A DNA stretch of 64,000 nt from Paenibacillus pectinilyticus (GTDB taxonomy: Bacteria > Bacillota > Bacilli > Paenibacillales > NBRC-103111). The notes beneath the pieces are model-generated. The model saw nothing but the letters and a program-made list of their open reading frames with translations. It had not been told where the DNA came from and did no database searches. The position numbers and the translations under genes were made by a program. Below are positions 1-7,989 of the stretch, piece after piece (the first letter of the stretch is position 1; every line of letters begins with the position of its first letter). The stretch covers positions 124,001-188,000 of the forward strand of contig NZ_LYPC01000016.1 in assembly GCF_001700435.1 (NCBI RefSeq), in the 5' to 3' direction.

Positions 1-440
1 GCCTTAACACCGAGTAGTCTGCTGCCGTGGCAGGACGGATGGTACGTAACTTTATGTGGAAACACAGCACCCAAGTCCGTGATCCCTAGGACACTAACTA
101 GGAACTGTGTAAATTCATAGGTTTTGTTCTGGAGCTGATTCGCTTTCTCTAACCACTCCGGTTCATCCTTAAATAGATTCGCATAGTGATGAATCATATA
201 CGTGCAAGAGCCCGATGGTGATATCACAAAATCACTATCCTCAAAAGCCGTAAGCAGCGTCTTCGCCGTTGTTCTTGCCTCGTCCCAGTAACCGCTGTTA
301 TAGGCCGGTTGACCGCAGCATGTTTGCACCTTGGGCAACTCTAAGAGAACACCGTAATGCCCGAGCAATCGCGCGATCGCTTCGCCCACCTTGGGATATA
401 GTGCATCGCTTAGACACGTAATAAATAAGGAAACCTTCAT
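1..440 (-). CDS. lutA: LutA-like (Fe-S)-binding lactate-utilisation protein, 3' end outside window
   Basis: This leftward gene begins at ATG 440-438 and is still open at base 1, so about 146 residues are visible of a protein usually near 240. The N-terminus (MKVSLFITCLSDALYP) and the motif TCCGQPAYNSGYWDEA, a CCG cysteine-rich domain, match LutA/YvfV. The second cluster-binding stretch begins near HPSCHGSRLLG at the window edge. In Bacillus, LutA acts with LutB and LutC as a cytoplasmic iron-sulfur complex that oxidises L-lactate to pyruvate, so lutB and lutC would be expected to the left of the window. The upstream GntR-type palindrome suggests LutR-like control. The ribosome binding site is weak (GGGGCTTCTC). 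The family call is firm; the exact substrate is inferred from the family. Confidence 0.85.
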   Translation of the reverse strand, partial: MKVSLFITCLSDALYPKVGEAIARLLGHYGVLLELPKVQTCCGQPAYNSGYWDEARTTAKTLLTAFEDSDFVISPSGSCTYMIHHYANLFKDEPEWLEKANQLQNKTYEFTQFLVSVLGITDLGAVFPHKVTYHPSCHGSRLLGVK

Positions 441-475
441 GAGAAGCCCCACTTTCTTTTCGTAAACTTATCAGG

Positions 476-486
476 TTGTCAGACAA
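476..486. promoter_or_regulatory. GntR/FadR-type operator palindrome upstream of lutA
   Basis: TTGTCAGACAA is a perfect palindrome (TTGTC, one base, GACAA) and fits the FadR-subfamily half-site pattern TNGTNNNACNA. It lies 36-46 bases before the lutA start, where a repressor would block transcription. LutR, the lactate-operon repressor of Bacillus, is a GntR/FadR-family protein. That this site binds a LutR orthologue is inferred. Confidence 0.5.
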
Positions 487-502
487 GTTGAGTTTACCAT
501 AA

Positions 503-526
503 AACCCCTTCGCTTGAGAAGGGGTT
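503..526. terminator. Hairpin, terminator-like, in the lutA leader region
   Basis: AACCCCTTC, a 6-base loop and GAAGGGGTT form a perfect 9-bp stem. On the minus strand it is followed by a short T run. It lies 63 bases upstream of the lutA start and no obvious gene feeds it, so it could end read-through from the right or be part of a leader. Confidence 0.45.
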
Positions 527-1102
527 TGTGGGGGAATGCGTGAAATAAACTTGTGACCGTTAGCTTATGACGAGCTTGCTCCTTTTCTTTCCACACTAAA
601 ATCCGCTCTGCGCCCACTTAAGATCAGCCTGCCAAAACTAGCTACTCCAACACACGATTTCCATCAATATGAGCACCTGCACACAAACTAGGCATAAATG
701 AGCCACATTCGCACCAACCACAAATCCACCAATAGCCAGATTACTTGGGTTTGAAAAACTGCAGACCATTAAGCAAGCTTAGCTTGCCTATATGTCTACA
801 AACACCTGTTTCACCTGCAATAAGCAAGGTAAGCTTGCCTATTTTAGGACCACTCATCCCTAATCGAGTCTTGTGCCACGAATAAGCACGATCCATGGTC
901 CTATCACACGAAATGGCGCGACTTCAAGAGAAATAAGCACTTTCAGCTGTCCTATTTGCTCCACTCTCCTTTAATCGTCTAGCCACGGATGTTCTCGCCA
1001 CAAAGCACCAAATTTCCTTGCCGATCCCAGCTGCATTCCTGTATACTTTGGCTGTATCAAGCACCCTAGTCCTACGCCAGCCATGGAAAGGAAGCGACCC
1101 TG
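527..1102. other. Intergenic spacer without a credible gene
   Basis: This stretch of about 575 bases between lutA and the AraC gene contains only short open frames with no ribosome binding site. The one recognisable structure is a four-copy degenerate repeat at 768-958, listed separately. The AraC ribosome binding site (GGAAAGGAAG) is near 1086. Confidence 0.6.
768..958. repeat. Four degenerate copies of an A(A/T)TAAGCA...CCTAT repeat
   Basis: Copies of about 27 bases start at 768, 819, 881 and 932. Each has ATTAAGC or AATAAGC at the left, roughly ten variable bases, then TGCCTAT or GTCCTAT at the right. Spacing between starts is 51, 62 and 51 bases. The first two copies also contain the internal inverted repeat GCAAG/CTTGC. 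They lie wholly in non-coding DNA. Confidence 0.6.
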
Positions 1103-2005
1103 ATGTCCTATGTTCAAAATATCCGATTGAACGAAATCTCGCTTTATTTTGCCTATCAGCGTACAACCATCGGACATGAACAATTCAAGGGCACCTTCCA
1201 TGCCCACCAAGGTGTTGAAATCCTCATCGTTCACGAGGGACACGGAACACTGATCGTTGACCAGAAGAGCTATGAAATGACCTCCGGTATGCTCTGTGTA
1301 TTTCAGCCGTATCAGCTGCATCATATTCAGATGGATCCTGAGACTCCTTTCGTGCGCTCCATTGTTCAATTCGAGCCCGCTTTATACGAGTCTTATTTCA
1401 GCCATTGGCCGCGGTTGCTGGCCTTTTTCAAACATATACACACCAACAAGCTGACAGATCCATGCCTGTATGAACTTAGTGAGCTAGACCAATTTCATGC
1501 GCTTTTTCAAAGCTTAGAAGCGAAGCTGCCCTCGCTCAACAAAAAAGACGAGTTAGAGGAGTACTCCCTCTTTCTCGTCGCTTTTTTCCGCAGTATTATG
1601 CCGCTGTGGGAGCAGCGCGAGGGTCAGATTCGCACGGGCCCCACGCGTAAGACCCATCAAGCCGAGCGCATCCTCAGTTGGTTGGAGGAGCACTACACCG
1701 AGCCGCTGCGTTTGGAATTGATGTCCGCTGAGCTGCATCTGTCTCCCTACCACCTGTCCCATCTGTTTACGGAGTGCACGGGCACCAGCATTTCCGACTA
1801 TGTGACGGCCAGACGACTGAAGCAAGCGGTGCTGCTGCTCACGTCAACAGATCAGACTGTGGCTCGCATTGGCGAGGCCATTGGTGTGACGAATTGCTCC
1901 TACTTTTGCAAAATGTTCAAAAGCCAGATCGGCGTAACGCCGCACCAATATCGCAAGCAATTTCAAAAGCAGCAGCTTGCCGCCAGCCTTATTGCGACGC
2001 AGTGA
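1103..2005 (+). CDS. AraC-family transcriptional regulator
   Basis: This is a 300-residue cytoplasmic regulator. Residues 25-90 form a cupin-like sensor half (HAHQGVEILIVHEGHGTL, then GMLCVFQPYQLHHI). Residues 195-290 are the two-helix-turn-helix AraC domain, with LHLSPYHLSHLFTECTG in the first motif and IGVTNCSYFCKMFKSQIGVTPHQYRK in the second. That architecture is typical of regulators sensing a sugar or related small molecule. The ATG has GGAAAGGAAG upstream at good spacing. It faces two convergent Gfo/Idh dehydrogenase genes, and its last 17 bases overlap the end of the first one. They may form one regulatory unit, but no operator was identified and the ligand is unknown. Confidence 0.9.
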   Translation: MSYVQNIRLNEISLYFAYQRTTIGHEQFKGTFHAHQGVEILIVHEGHGTLIVDQKSYEMTSGMLCVFQPYQLHHIQMDPETPFVRSIVQFEPALYESYFSHWPRLLAFFKHIHTNKLTDPCLYELSELDQFHALFQSLEAKLPSLNKKDELEEYSLFLVAFFRSIMPLWEQREGQIRTGPTRKTHQAERILSWLEEHYTEPLRLELMSAELHLSPYHLSHLFTECTGTSISDYVTARRLKQAVLLLTSTDQTVARIGEAIGVTNCSYFCKMFKSQIGVTPHQYRKQFQKQQLAASLIATQ

Positions 2006-3071
2006 TGATCATCGCATCGCGCTGCGCAATCAGGCACAGCTCGGCTGCTTTAAAGGTATGCTCCTGAGTCATCGCTACTTCCGTACGATGTAAACAATCC
2101 AAAATCAGTTGTCCAAAGTAAGGGAAACCGACCTGGTCATTCACAGCGAAATGCTGCTCGCCATCCTTGTTCACGAGGTACACATGATTACTCGTCTGCT
2201 CTCTGGCGATGTCGACATATTTGCGAAGCTCAATGTAACCGTCGCTCCCAAGAATCGTCAGGCGGCCATCACCCCATGTGCTTAAACCATCAGGCGTCAT
2301 CCAGTCCACTCGGAAATAGCCCGTAGCCCCATTGTCCCCGACCAACGTCGCATCCCCGAAATCCTCAAAATTCGGATACTGCGGGTAGTTGTAGTTCGCA
2401 ACTTTACTGTGGACCACTTTCGCATCTTTGGCTCCTGTAAAATACAAGAACTGCTCAATCTGATGACTCCCAATGTCGCATAGAATCCCGCCGAATTGTT
2501 CCTTCTCAAAAAACCAGTCAGGTCTGCTCTTCATATTCATGCGATGCGGCCCAAGTCCGATAACCTGATGAACGCGACCGATCGCGCCCTGTTCAATCAA
2601 TTGTCCCGCATAGATGGCGCTTTCGACATGCAGCCGCTCACTGTAATAAACCGCATATTTCTGCCCCGTTTTCGCTACCTTCGCCCGTGCTGCTTCCAAT
2701 TGTTCAAGCGTCGTGAACGGTGCTTTATCCGTAAAATAATCCTTACCGCTATCCATCACACGCAGCCCTAGAGGACCGCGATCACAAGGAATTGCCGCAG
2801 CCGCAACTAGCTTCACTTCGGTATCCCCTAGAATCTCCTCCAGCGAGCTTGCGACCCGAACACCCGGGTATGTGCTCAGGAACTTATCTACTTTTACCGG
2901 ATCCGGATCATACACCCACTTCAATTCTCCGCCCGCTTCCCGCAGACCATTGCACATCCCATAAATATGCCCGTGATCCAACGCTGCCGCCGCAAAAACA
3001 AACTCACCCGGTTCACAAACCTTTTTAAAACTCCCTTGTGGTGCGTAATTCATGCCATCGCTCTTTTGCAT
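1989..3071 (-). CDS. Gfo/Idh/MocA-family oxidoreductase
   Basis: A 360-residue protein of the NAD(P)-dependent sugar/inositol dehydrogenase family. The C-terminal domain is well preserved (ILCDIGSHQIEQFLYF, around residues 195-210). The usual EKP lysine motif reads DKAPF near residue 116. The N-terminal Rossmann strand (EFVFAAAALDHGHIYGMC) lacks a clean GxGxxG, as in some members acting on glycosides or inositols. The start at 3071 has GGGAGA 9 bases upstream. It follows a second family member 24 bases upstream on the same strand, so the two are probably cotranscribed. The substrate cannot be read from sequence. Confidence 0.88.
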   Translation of the reverse strand: MQKSDGMNYAPQGSFKKVCEPGEFVFAAAALDHGHIYGMCNGLREAGGELKWVYDPDPVKVDKFLSTYPGVRVASSLEEILGDTEVKLVAAAAIPCDRGPLGLRVMDSGKDYFTDKAPFTTLEQLEAARAKVAKTGQKYAVYYSERLHVESAIYAGQLIEQGAIGRVHQVIGLGPHRMNMKSRPDWFFEKEQFGGILCDIGSHQIEQFLYFTGAKDAKVVHSKVANYNYPQYPNFEDFGDATLVGDNGATGYFRVDWMTPDGLSTWGDGRLTILGSDGYIELRKYVDIAREQTSNHVYLVNKDGEQHFAVNDQVGFPYFGQLILDCLHRTEVAMTQEHTFKAAELCLIAQRDAMIITASQ

Positions 3072-3095
3072 CGTACTTAGTCTCCCGACTCAGGT

Positions 3096-4250
3096 TTATT
3101 TAAATGTACTTCCCGTTGTAATCGTCTGTGGTGCGAAATTCTCGATCGACGTATTCTTCTCGTAAAAATGGGTCGCCTTCGCCTGCACACCGCTTCTCGT
3201 ATAGAATGCATCCTCCGCATCTAGCGGGAATTTCACAAGCTCGCCTGTACTCGCGGATTTGTAAATGCCCGTGATCAGCTCCAGCGTTTGACGACCGCTA
3301 ATCCCATCAATGAGCACGGGTGCGCCAGTTTCAATGGCCGTTAACACATTGTCGATTTGCCCGACATGCCCTTCATAGATCACTTCTGGCAGCGTATTAT
3401 AAAAAGCTTGCAGCTCCTCCTCCAGCGCCGTGTTCGGCTCTGGAAAACCATTCGACGTCGAGGTCGACGCCTTCACTTTCCATGGCGCAGAGGCACGCGC
3501 TTTCGCACCTTGGAAAATCAATTGCTGCTCCTCGCCATGGTGAACGACCGAGCTCGTAATTTGCCCTAGCGAACCGTTCGCATAGCGCAGCATACCGATC
3601 GAAAGATCTTCAACCTCCGCGTTATCATGCGATACATTGCTCATGAACGCTTGCACTTCCGTCGGGCTGCCCATCATCCAGAGCAGGGCGTCGATATGAT
3701 GCACCGCATGATTCAGCGTTGGCCCGCCGCCTTCCTTTTCCCACGTGCCCCGCCACCAGAGGTCATAGTAGCAATGGCCACGCCACCAGAAAGAATCGAC
3801 CTGCACGTGAACGATTTTGCCCATCAGTCCGCTGTCGAGTACGGATTTCATTTTCATCATCGGCGTTTTGAAACGGTTCTGCGCGACCACAGAGAGAAGC
3901 TTGCCTGTCCGCTGCGCAGCCGCATTCATCAAATCGCATTCTTCGAGCGAGGAAGCCATCGGCTTCTCCACCATGACATGCGAGCCTGCCTCAAGAAATT
4001 CGACCGTCAGCGAAGCATGCGTATACGGCGGCGTACAGATCGAAACGAGATCAATATCCGCTTGCAGCAGTTCCTTGTATTCCTTTACTGCACGCGCATC
4101 TTTCAGTTGAAATTGATCAATGCGTTCCTGCGCTTTATCCTCATAAATATCACTGATCGCTACAATCGTACAGCGCTCTGGAAATTGTAAATACGCTTCA
4201 ATATGCGCCCTCGAGATGGCGCCAGCACCAATAATTGCTACCTTCAGCAT
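3096..4250 (-). CDS. Gfo/Idh/MocA-family oxidoreductase
   Basis: A 384-residue predicted NAD(P)-dependent dehydrogenase. It begins with a classic dinucleotide-binding strand (MLKVAIIGAGAISRAHIEAY). It has the catalytic EKP motif (HVMVEKPMASS, near residue 95) and the conserved histidine motif NHAVHHIDALLW near residue 180. I chose ATG 4250 rather than 4286 or 4259 because GGGAG lies 9 bases before it, whereas the same GGGAG directly abuts the 4259 ATG. It is the upstream member of a pair. Paired Gfo/Idh genes often process rare sugars or inositol derivatives, but the substrate here is unknown. Confidence 0.9.
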   Translation of the reverse strand: MLKVAIIGAGAISRAHIEAYLQFPERCTIVAISDIYEDKAQERIDQFQLKDARAVKEYKELLQADIDLVSICTPPYTHASLTVEFLEAGSHVMVEKPMASSLEECDLMNAAAQRTGKLLSVVAQNRFKTPMMKMKSVLDSGLMGKIVHVQVDSFWWRGHCYYDLWWRGTWEKEGGGPTLNHAVHHIDALLWMMGSPTEVQAFMSNVSHDNAEVEDLSIGMLRYANGSLGQITSSVVHHGEEQQLIFQGAKARASAPWKVKASTSTSNGFPEPNTALEEELQAFYNTLPEVIYEGHVGQIDNVLTAIETGAPVLIDGISGRQTLELITGIYKSASTGELVKFPLDAEDAFYTRSGVQAKATHFYEKNTSIENFAPQTITTGSTFK

Positions 4251-4384
4251 CCACTTCATCTCCCTGCTCGTTGTTGCTCCAAGCATATCAAGAATACGTT
4301 TTCAAATGTGACGCTATCTTGTGCAGAAATACCGCTACTTTGCGGTTTCCTCTGAAAGACTTCTGGAGGAGAATCTATTTATAG

Positions 4385-4446
4385 CCACTATCCCTTTCGC
4401 TCAGACTTTCGCTGGTTATTCCCGAACTGAGGCAACGGGATAGTGG
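4385..4446. repeat. Long inverted repeat, candidate structured leader
   Basis: CCACTATCCC at 4385-4394 and GGGATAGTGG at 4437-4446 are perfect 10-bp arms, with CTCAG/CTGAG inside forming a second stem. The element sits in the roughly 300-base gap between the MBOAT gene and the Gfo/Idh pair, 135-196 bases before the Gfo/Idh start, so it could be in that transcript's leader. It does not match a riboswitch class I recognise. Confidence 0.4.
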
Positions 4447-4489
4447 CGACAAGAAAGAAGCATCCATATGCACTAGTCCTGCCCAGCAC

Positions 4490-4519
4490 AAAGAGCCCTT
4501 GCCTCCGCAAGGACTCTTT
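4490..4519. terminator. Terminator hairpin after the MBOAT gene
   Basis: AAAGAGCCCTTGC, a short loop and GCAAGGACTCTTT form a stable hairpin with one mismatch, 35 bases beyond the MBOAT stop codon. It probably ends the leftward acyltransferase transcript. Confidence 0.65.
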
Positions 4520-4553
4520 CACTACTTCCGGTAATCACCGGATTTGGAGGAAA

Positions 4554-5981
4554 TTAAAATTGAAAATAAATAAAAGTGCTTTGTTCATGCTTATATAAGA
4601 GGATCAAGAGAACGACAAAAAGCGTATAAACCGCGCCTCTTACGGGTGTAGGGAACCATCGATGCCATCGCATTGAAATGTCTTTCATGTGTTTCAGAAG
4701 CAAATGCTCGATCACATGTAGAATGACCATGAACAAAATAACTATCCAAAAATGCTTCACCCAAGCTGGGAAGATGAAAGCTTCCGGGAATGTCAGCATC
4801 CTTTTCATTAAGGCTAAGGCATAAGTCAAACTTTCTACGCGGAACAATACCCACCCCAAGCAAGTTAATGCAAAAAAACCGATCATATTAGCCAACCTAT
4901 ACCACCAGTAATTGTCGCGATTTTTCAGACCCAGCTTATTGAGTACCGTTGACCAGAGCTTATGCCCGATTAACAAGCCTCCCTGATACATCCCCCAAGC
5001 GACGAAAGTCCATTTACTGCCATGCCACAACCCCGATAGGGTCATAGCGACGAATAGGCTTGCATATTGGCGGAACTTTCCGTGACGTGATCCACCAAGT
5101 GCAATATAAATATAGTCTTTGATCCAACTCGATAAGGTAATATGCCATCTTCGCCAGAATTCTGTCGCATTTCCGCTCAAATACGGTGTAAGGAAATTCA
5201 CAGCTAAATTGAGCCCAAACAAATAGCCAATCCCAACAGCCATATCACTATAGCCAGAGAAGTCAAAGTAAATTTGAAATGCGTAGAGGACAGCCGCCGT
5301 CCATCCCTCAGCACCGTTCAGCCATTCTGGATGAGCAAAAAAACTATCACAATAGGGAGCCAGATTATCCGATATAAAGACCTTCTTAATGAGCCCAAGG
5401 CTAATTAGGAAAACACCCATCCTCATATTTCCAATGTGAAAACGGATCGTGTCGATCTTTTTTATTTGCGGGAAAAACTCGGCGCCCCTCATGATCGGTC
5501 CTGCAATCATATGAGCAAAGAACATGATAAACATCCAAAAACGGAAGATGGATTTCTCAGGCTCAATTTTCCCTTTGTACACATCGACGACATACGCAAT
5601 AAGTTCAAACGTATAGAAGGAAATCCCTAAAGGAAGCGCCAAACTTAGCCATTTCGCATCGTGGGGAACAATCGTTAGGGATAGAAAACGCTCGACTGAT
5701 TTGAAAATAAAAGCCGTGTATTTAAAGAAAATAAGGTTAAGGAGCGATACACTAATGCCAAGCCAAAGCAATGGTTTCTTATTACTTGCCTTCATGCATC
5801 TAGCACAAATAAAGACAATCGTCGATACAACGCCAAAAAGAAGTAAATACTTTACGCCCACAATCGCATAGAAAAGGACATTAGCCACCGTTAATAGGGA
5901 GAGACGCGCCTTCGGTACTGCATAGAACAAGATCATAGTTACGATAAGCAGGAAAGCAAACTCCGGTGTATTAAACATCAT
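4554..5981 (-). CDS. MBOAT-family O-acyltransferase (AlgI/DltB-like)
   Basis: A 475-residue polytopic membrane protein. It starts MMFNTPEFAFLLIVTMILFY and has ten or so hydrophobic segments. The MBOAT signature is FWRRWHITLSSWIKDYIY (about residues 265-282), followed by LSGLWHGSKWTFVAWG, whose histidine is the conserved catalytic residue. Family members pass acyl groups, usually acetyl, across the membrane onto extracellular polysaccharides or teichoic acids. ATG 5981 has AGAGGAG about 11 bases upstream and overlaps the TGA of the upstream SGNH-like gene, implying translational coupling. The pair resembles alginate- and peptidoglycan-type acetylation modules. The acceptor polymer is unknown. 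Confidence 0.92.
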   Translation of the reverse strand: MMFNTPEFAFLLIVTMILFYAVPKARLSLLTVANVLFYAIVGVKYLLLFGVVSTIVFICARCMKASNKKPLLWLGISVSLLNLIFFKYTAFIFKSVERFLSLTIVPHDAKWLSLALPLGISFYTFELIAYVVDVYKGKIEPEKSIFRFWMFIMFFAHMIAGPIMRGAEFFPQIKKIDTIRFHIGNMRMGVFLISLGLIKKVFISDNLAPYCDSFFAHPEWLNGAEGWTAAVLYAFQIYFDFSGYSDMAVGIGYLFGLNLAVNFLTPYLSGNATEFWRRWHITLSSWIKDYIYIALGGSRHGKFRQYASLFVAMTLSGLWHGSKWTFVAWGMYQGGLLIGHKLWSTVLNKLGLKNRDNYWWYRLANMIGFFALTCLGWVLFRVESLTYALALMKRMLTFPEAFIFPAWVKHFWIVILFMVILHVIEHLLLKHMKDISMRWHRWFPTPVRGAVYTLFVVLLILLYKHEQSTFIYFQF

Positions 5982-7087
5982 GATTTGTGCCGCTCCTCTG
6001 ATTTGTAAGCATCCCATACCAAGCGTCCAAGCTCCTTATACCCTTCCGCTATGAGATGCGTATGATCTGTAAATAAGTGATCAGGGATACTTCCCTCGAG
6101 GTTGAGAAATGGGATAGGCAGCGAACTTAAATAATCGTTGATCTTTCTCGCGTTTTCTTGATATCCTGGCTTTTCTATCAAAGGTTTCATCAAACTATGA
6201 TTCGTCCCCGTCATCACAAGCAGGGTATCCTTCATCTTCTGATGCGCGATTATTTTATTAATAAAATAGATGTCCACATTCTGCTCTGTTAGATCCATGG
6301 GAGCATCCGAGAATGCTTTTTGAATTTCGGGTTGTTCCAATTCATCTTTTGTATCCTTTTCATACCAAGGTATTGATGGACCGAGCTCGTCACTCGCAAC
6401 TACACCTCCGGTTTTACGCACCCATTCGTTGTTTACGCTTTCATTCAAGTAATCTTTATAGGCGTATAAATTAAAATAAGGCATAAGCACATTTTCTAGT
6501 TCATTTTTAAATTTCGCATAAGGTTTTATGGCAGGTTTGTCAGTCGCCTCCAGCGGTAGTGATCGTTGATAGGCTTCTAGATCCAACGAGTGAAGGTCAT
6601 CCAACCACCAAAACAAAGCAGACTCATAACTGTAACGTGGAACGAAGCTAGCATAGCGCACATTAAAAATAAGATGATCCGTAGAGATACCGTACTGATC
6701 TAATTTAAGTAACATAGCGTAGATATCGCCAGTTTGAGACGCAGGTAACGATAAATTATAGATAGGCTGCGACTTCCCTCCATCTAGCTCTCTTTCAATA
6801 ACTGCATTAAACGTATCTTCTGATTTGCCAGGACTGCCATAGAAAACCGAATCTCCTAAGATAATTACATAATCTTTTAGCTTTTTTTCCTGAATATCTT
6901 TTTTTATTTTATCCAGCGCCACATTGAGATCATGATGACTATTAAGAATCAGATTGTAAGACAATCGATCATGATAAACCTCTTTAACGGGAACTAAATA
7001 CGGAGTAATTATATGAAGAATAACCAAAAATAAGATCATTACAATGATCGGAGCAGGAATTCTCTTGGTCGTTTCCCTTAGTAGAAT
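5978..7087 (-). CDS. SGNH-hydrolase-like membrane-anchored partner of MBOAT; probable ATT start
   Basis: The protein has an N-terminal signal anchor, an SGNH block I (VIILGDSVFYGSPGK) and a C-terminal DHTHLIAEGY block carrying Asp and His, so the Ser-Asp-His set is present. DltD/AlgJ/AlgX-like proteins of this kind finish extracytoplasmic acyl transfer with an MBOAT partner. The first ATG (7039) has no ribosome binding site and cuts into the hydrophobic helix. Sixteen codons upstream is ATT (7087-7085), 7 bases after AAGGAGG, and an in-frame TGA closes the frame just before that. Starting there adds LLRETTKRIPAPIIV, a normal positively charged lead into the membrane helix. The length is about 369 residues from ATT or 353 from ATG. 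Confidence 0.8.
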   Translation of the reverse strand: MLLRETTKRIPAPIIVMILFLVILHIITPYLVPVKEVYHDRLSYNLILNSHHDLNVALDKIKKDIQEKKLKDYVIILGDSVFYGSPGKSEDTFNAVIERELDGGKSQPIYNLSLPASQTGDIYAMLLKLDQYGISTDHLIFNVRYASFVPRYSYESALFWWLDDLHSLDLEAYQRSLPLEATDKPAIKPYAKFKNELENVLMPYFNLYAYKDYLNESVNNEWVRKTGGVVASDELGPSIPWYEKDTKDELEQPEIQKAFSDAPMDLTEQNVDIYFINKIIAHQKMKDTLLVMTGTNHSLMKPLIEKPGYQENARKINDYLSSLPIPFLNLEGSIPDHLFTDHTHLIAEGYKELGRLVWDAYKSEERHKS

Positions 7088-7183
7088 GATGAATCCTCCT
7101 TCTCAAATGACTCATATCAAGACTGACCTAATAATAACCTATAAGTTTCTTCTATTTCAATAATTTGTATGATCATCCCATTG

Positions 7184-7213
7184 AAAAAAGCCAACTCTAT
7201 TGAGCTGGCTTAG
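7184..7213 (-). terminator. Terminator of the cobalamin/ECF operon
   Basis: On the minus strand, AAGCCAGCTC, a TATT-type loop and GAGTTGGCTT are followed by a T run. It lies 30 bases after the S-component stop and probably ends the roughly 12-kb operon. Confidence 0.75.
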
Positions 7214-7242
7214 GATCTAGCTTACGATTCTATGTTATGAAT

Positions 7243-7989
7243 CTATCTTTGCATGCCATCCTGCGAATCCATCAATCCATATTTCATTTTGATCCGCTCC
7301 AATTTCTCAATCATCGGTCCCGAGATCACGAAGAGAAAGAACACTGTCGCGATTGCATGTACCAGATCAAACCAGAAGCCTGATGCATAAGTCGCTAGCA
7401 AGGCTGCCCATGAAAAGCTTGGTGTCACCATCAACAGTGAGCCTAGGTTTATAATGCCGCCATAGATCACTAGAGTGGCTAATCCGCCGAAAACGCACAA
7501 GGAAAGCTTCGTTTTCTTAAGCAGTCCTTTCTTGAATAAGATGCCCGCCACGAAGCCAATGAGGCCAAAACAGAACATCTGCCACGGCGTCCACGGCCCT
7601 TGACCGAAGAAGAAATTGGACACGAAGCCTGCGGTCGCGCCAACGAGAAAGCCCGCTTCAGCGCCAAAGCACACGCCGGCAATAATCACAATCGCCACGA
7701 CCGGCTTGAACTGCGGCAGCATGAAGAAGGCGCCACGCCCTGCTACCGCAATCGCGGCCAATACAGCAATCACGATTAACTCCCTCGCCTGTGGCTTGCG
7801 ATTCTCAAACACCATCACAAACGGAATCATCGTATATAACACGATCAGCAAGCTAATAAAGTAATATTTACGGTCATCCAGCACGAAAATCCCAAGCATG
7901 ATCGTGGCTGGAATCACGATGAGAATCAGCAGTGCGGCGAACATCGTTCGCCGACTCAAACGCTTGCTAGCTGCGCGCTTCTCTTGCAT
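7243..7989 (-). CDS. ECF transporter S component (substrate-binding membrane subunit)
   Basis: A 248-residue membrane protein with about six hydrophobic segments. A basic N-terminus (MQEKRAASKRLSRR) is followed by FAALLILIVIPATIML. The middle carries GRGAFFMLPQFKPVVAIV, GAEAGFLVGATAGFVSN and GQGPWTPWQM, typical of one group of energy-coupling-factor S components. S components bind the vitamin and toppling with the EcfA/EcfT module moves it inward. The start at 7989 lies inside the end of the EcfA gene (34-base overlap), so it is the last gene of the operon. Cobalamin is inferred as substrate from the riboswitch at the operon head and the transcobalamin-like surface protein; sequence alone does not prove it. 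Confidence 0.82.
   Translation of the reverse strand: MQEKRAASKRLSRRTMFAALLILIVIPATIMLGIFVLDDRKYYFISLLIVLYTMIPFVMVFENRKPQARELIVIAVLAAIAVAGRGAFFMLPQFKPVVAIVIIAGVCFGAEAGFLVGATAGFVSNFFFGQGPWTPWQMFCFGLIGFVAGILFKKGLLKKTKLSLCVFGGLATLVIYGGIINLGSLLMVTPSFSWAALLATYASGFWFDLVHAIATVFFLFVISGPMIEKLERIKMKYGLMDSQDGMQR

Noticed and set aside
971..1369. 132-residue minus-strand frame over the AraC start
   Set aside because: It is a shadow of the AraC coding region, with no ribosome binding site or domain.
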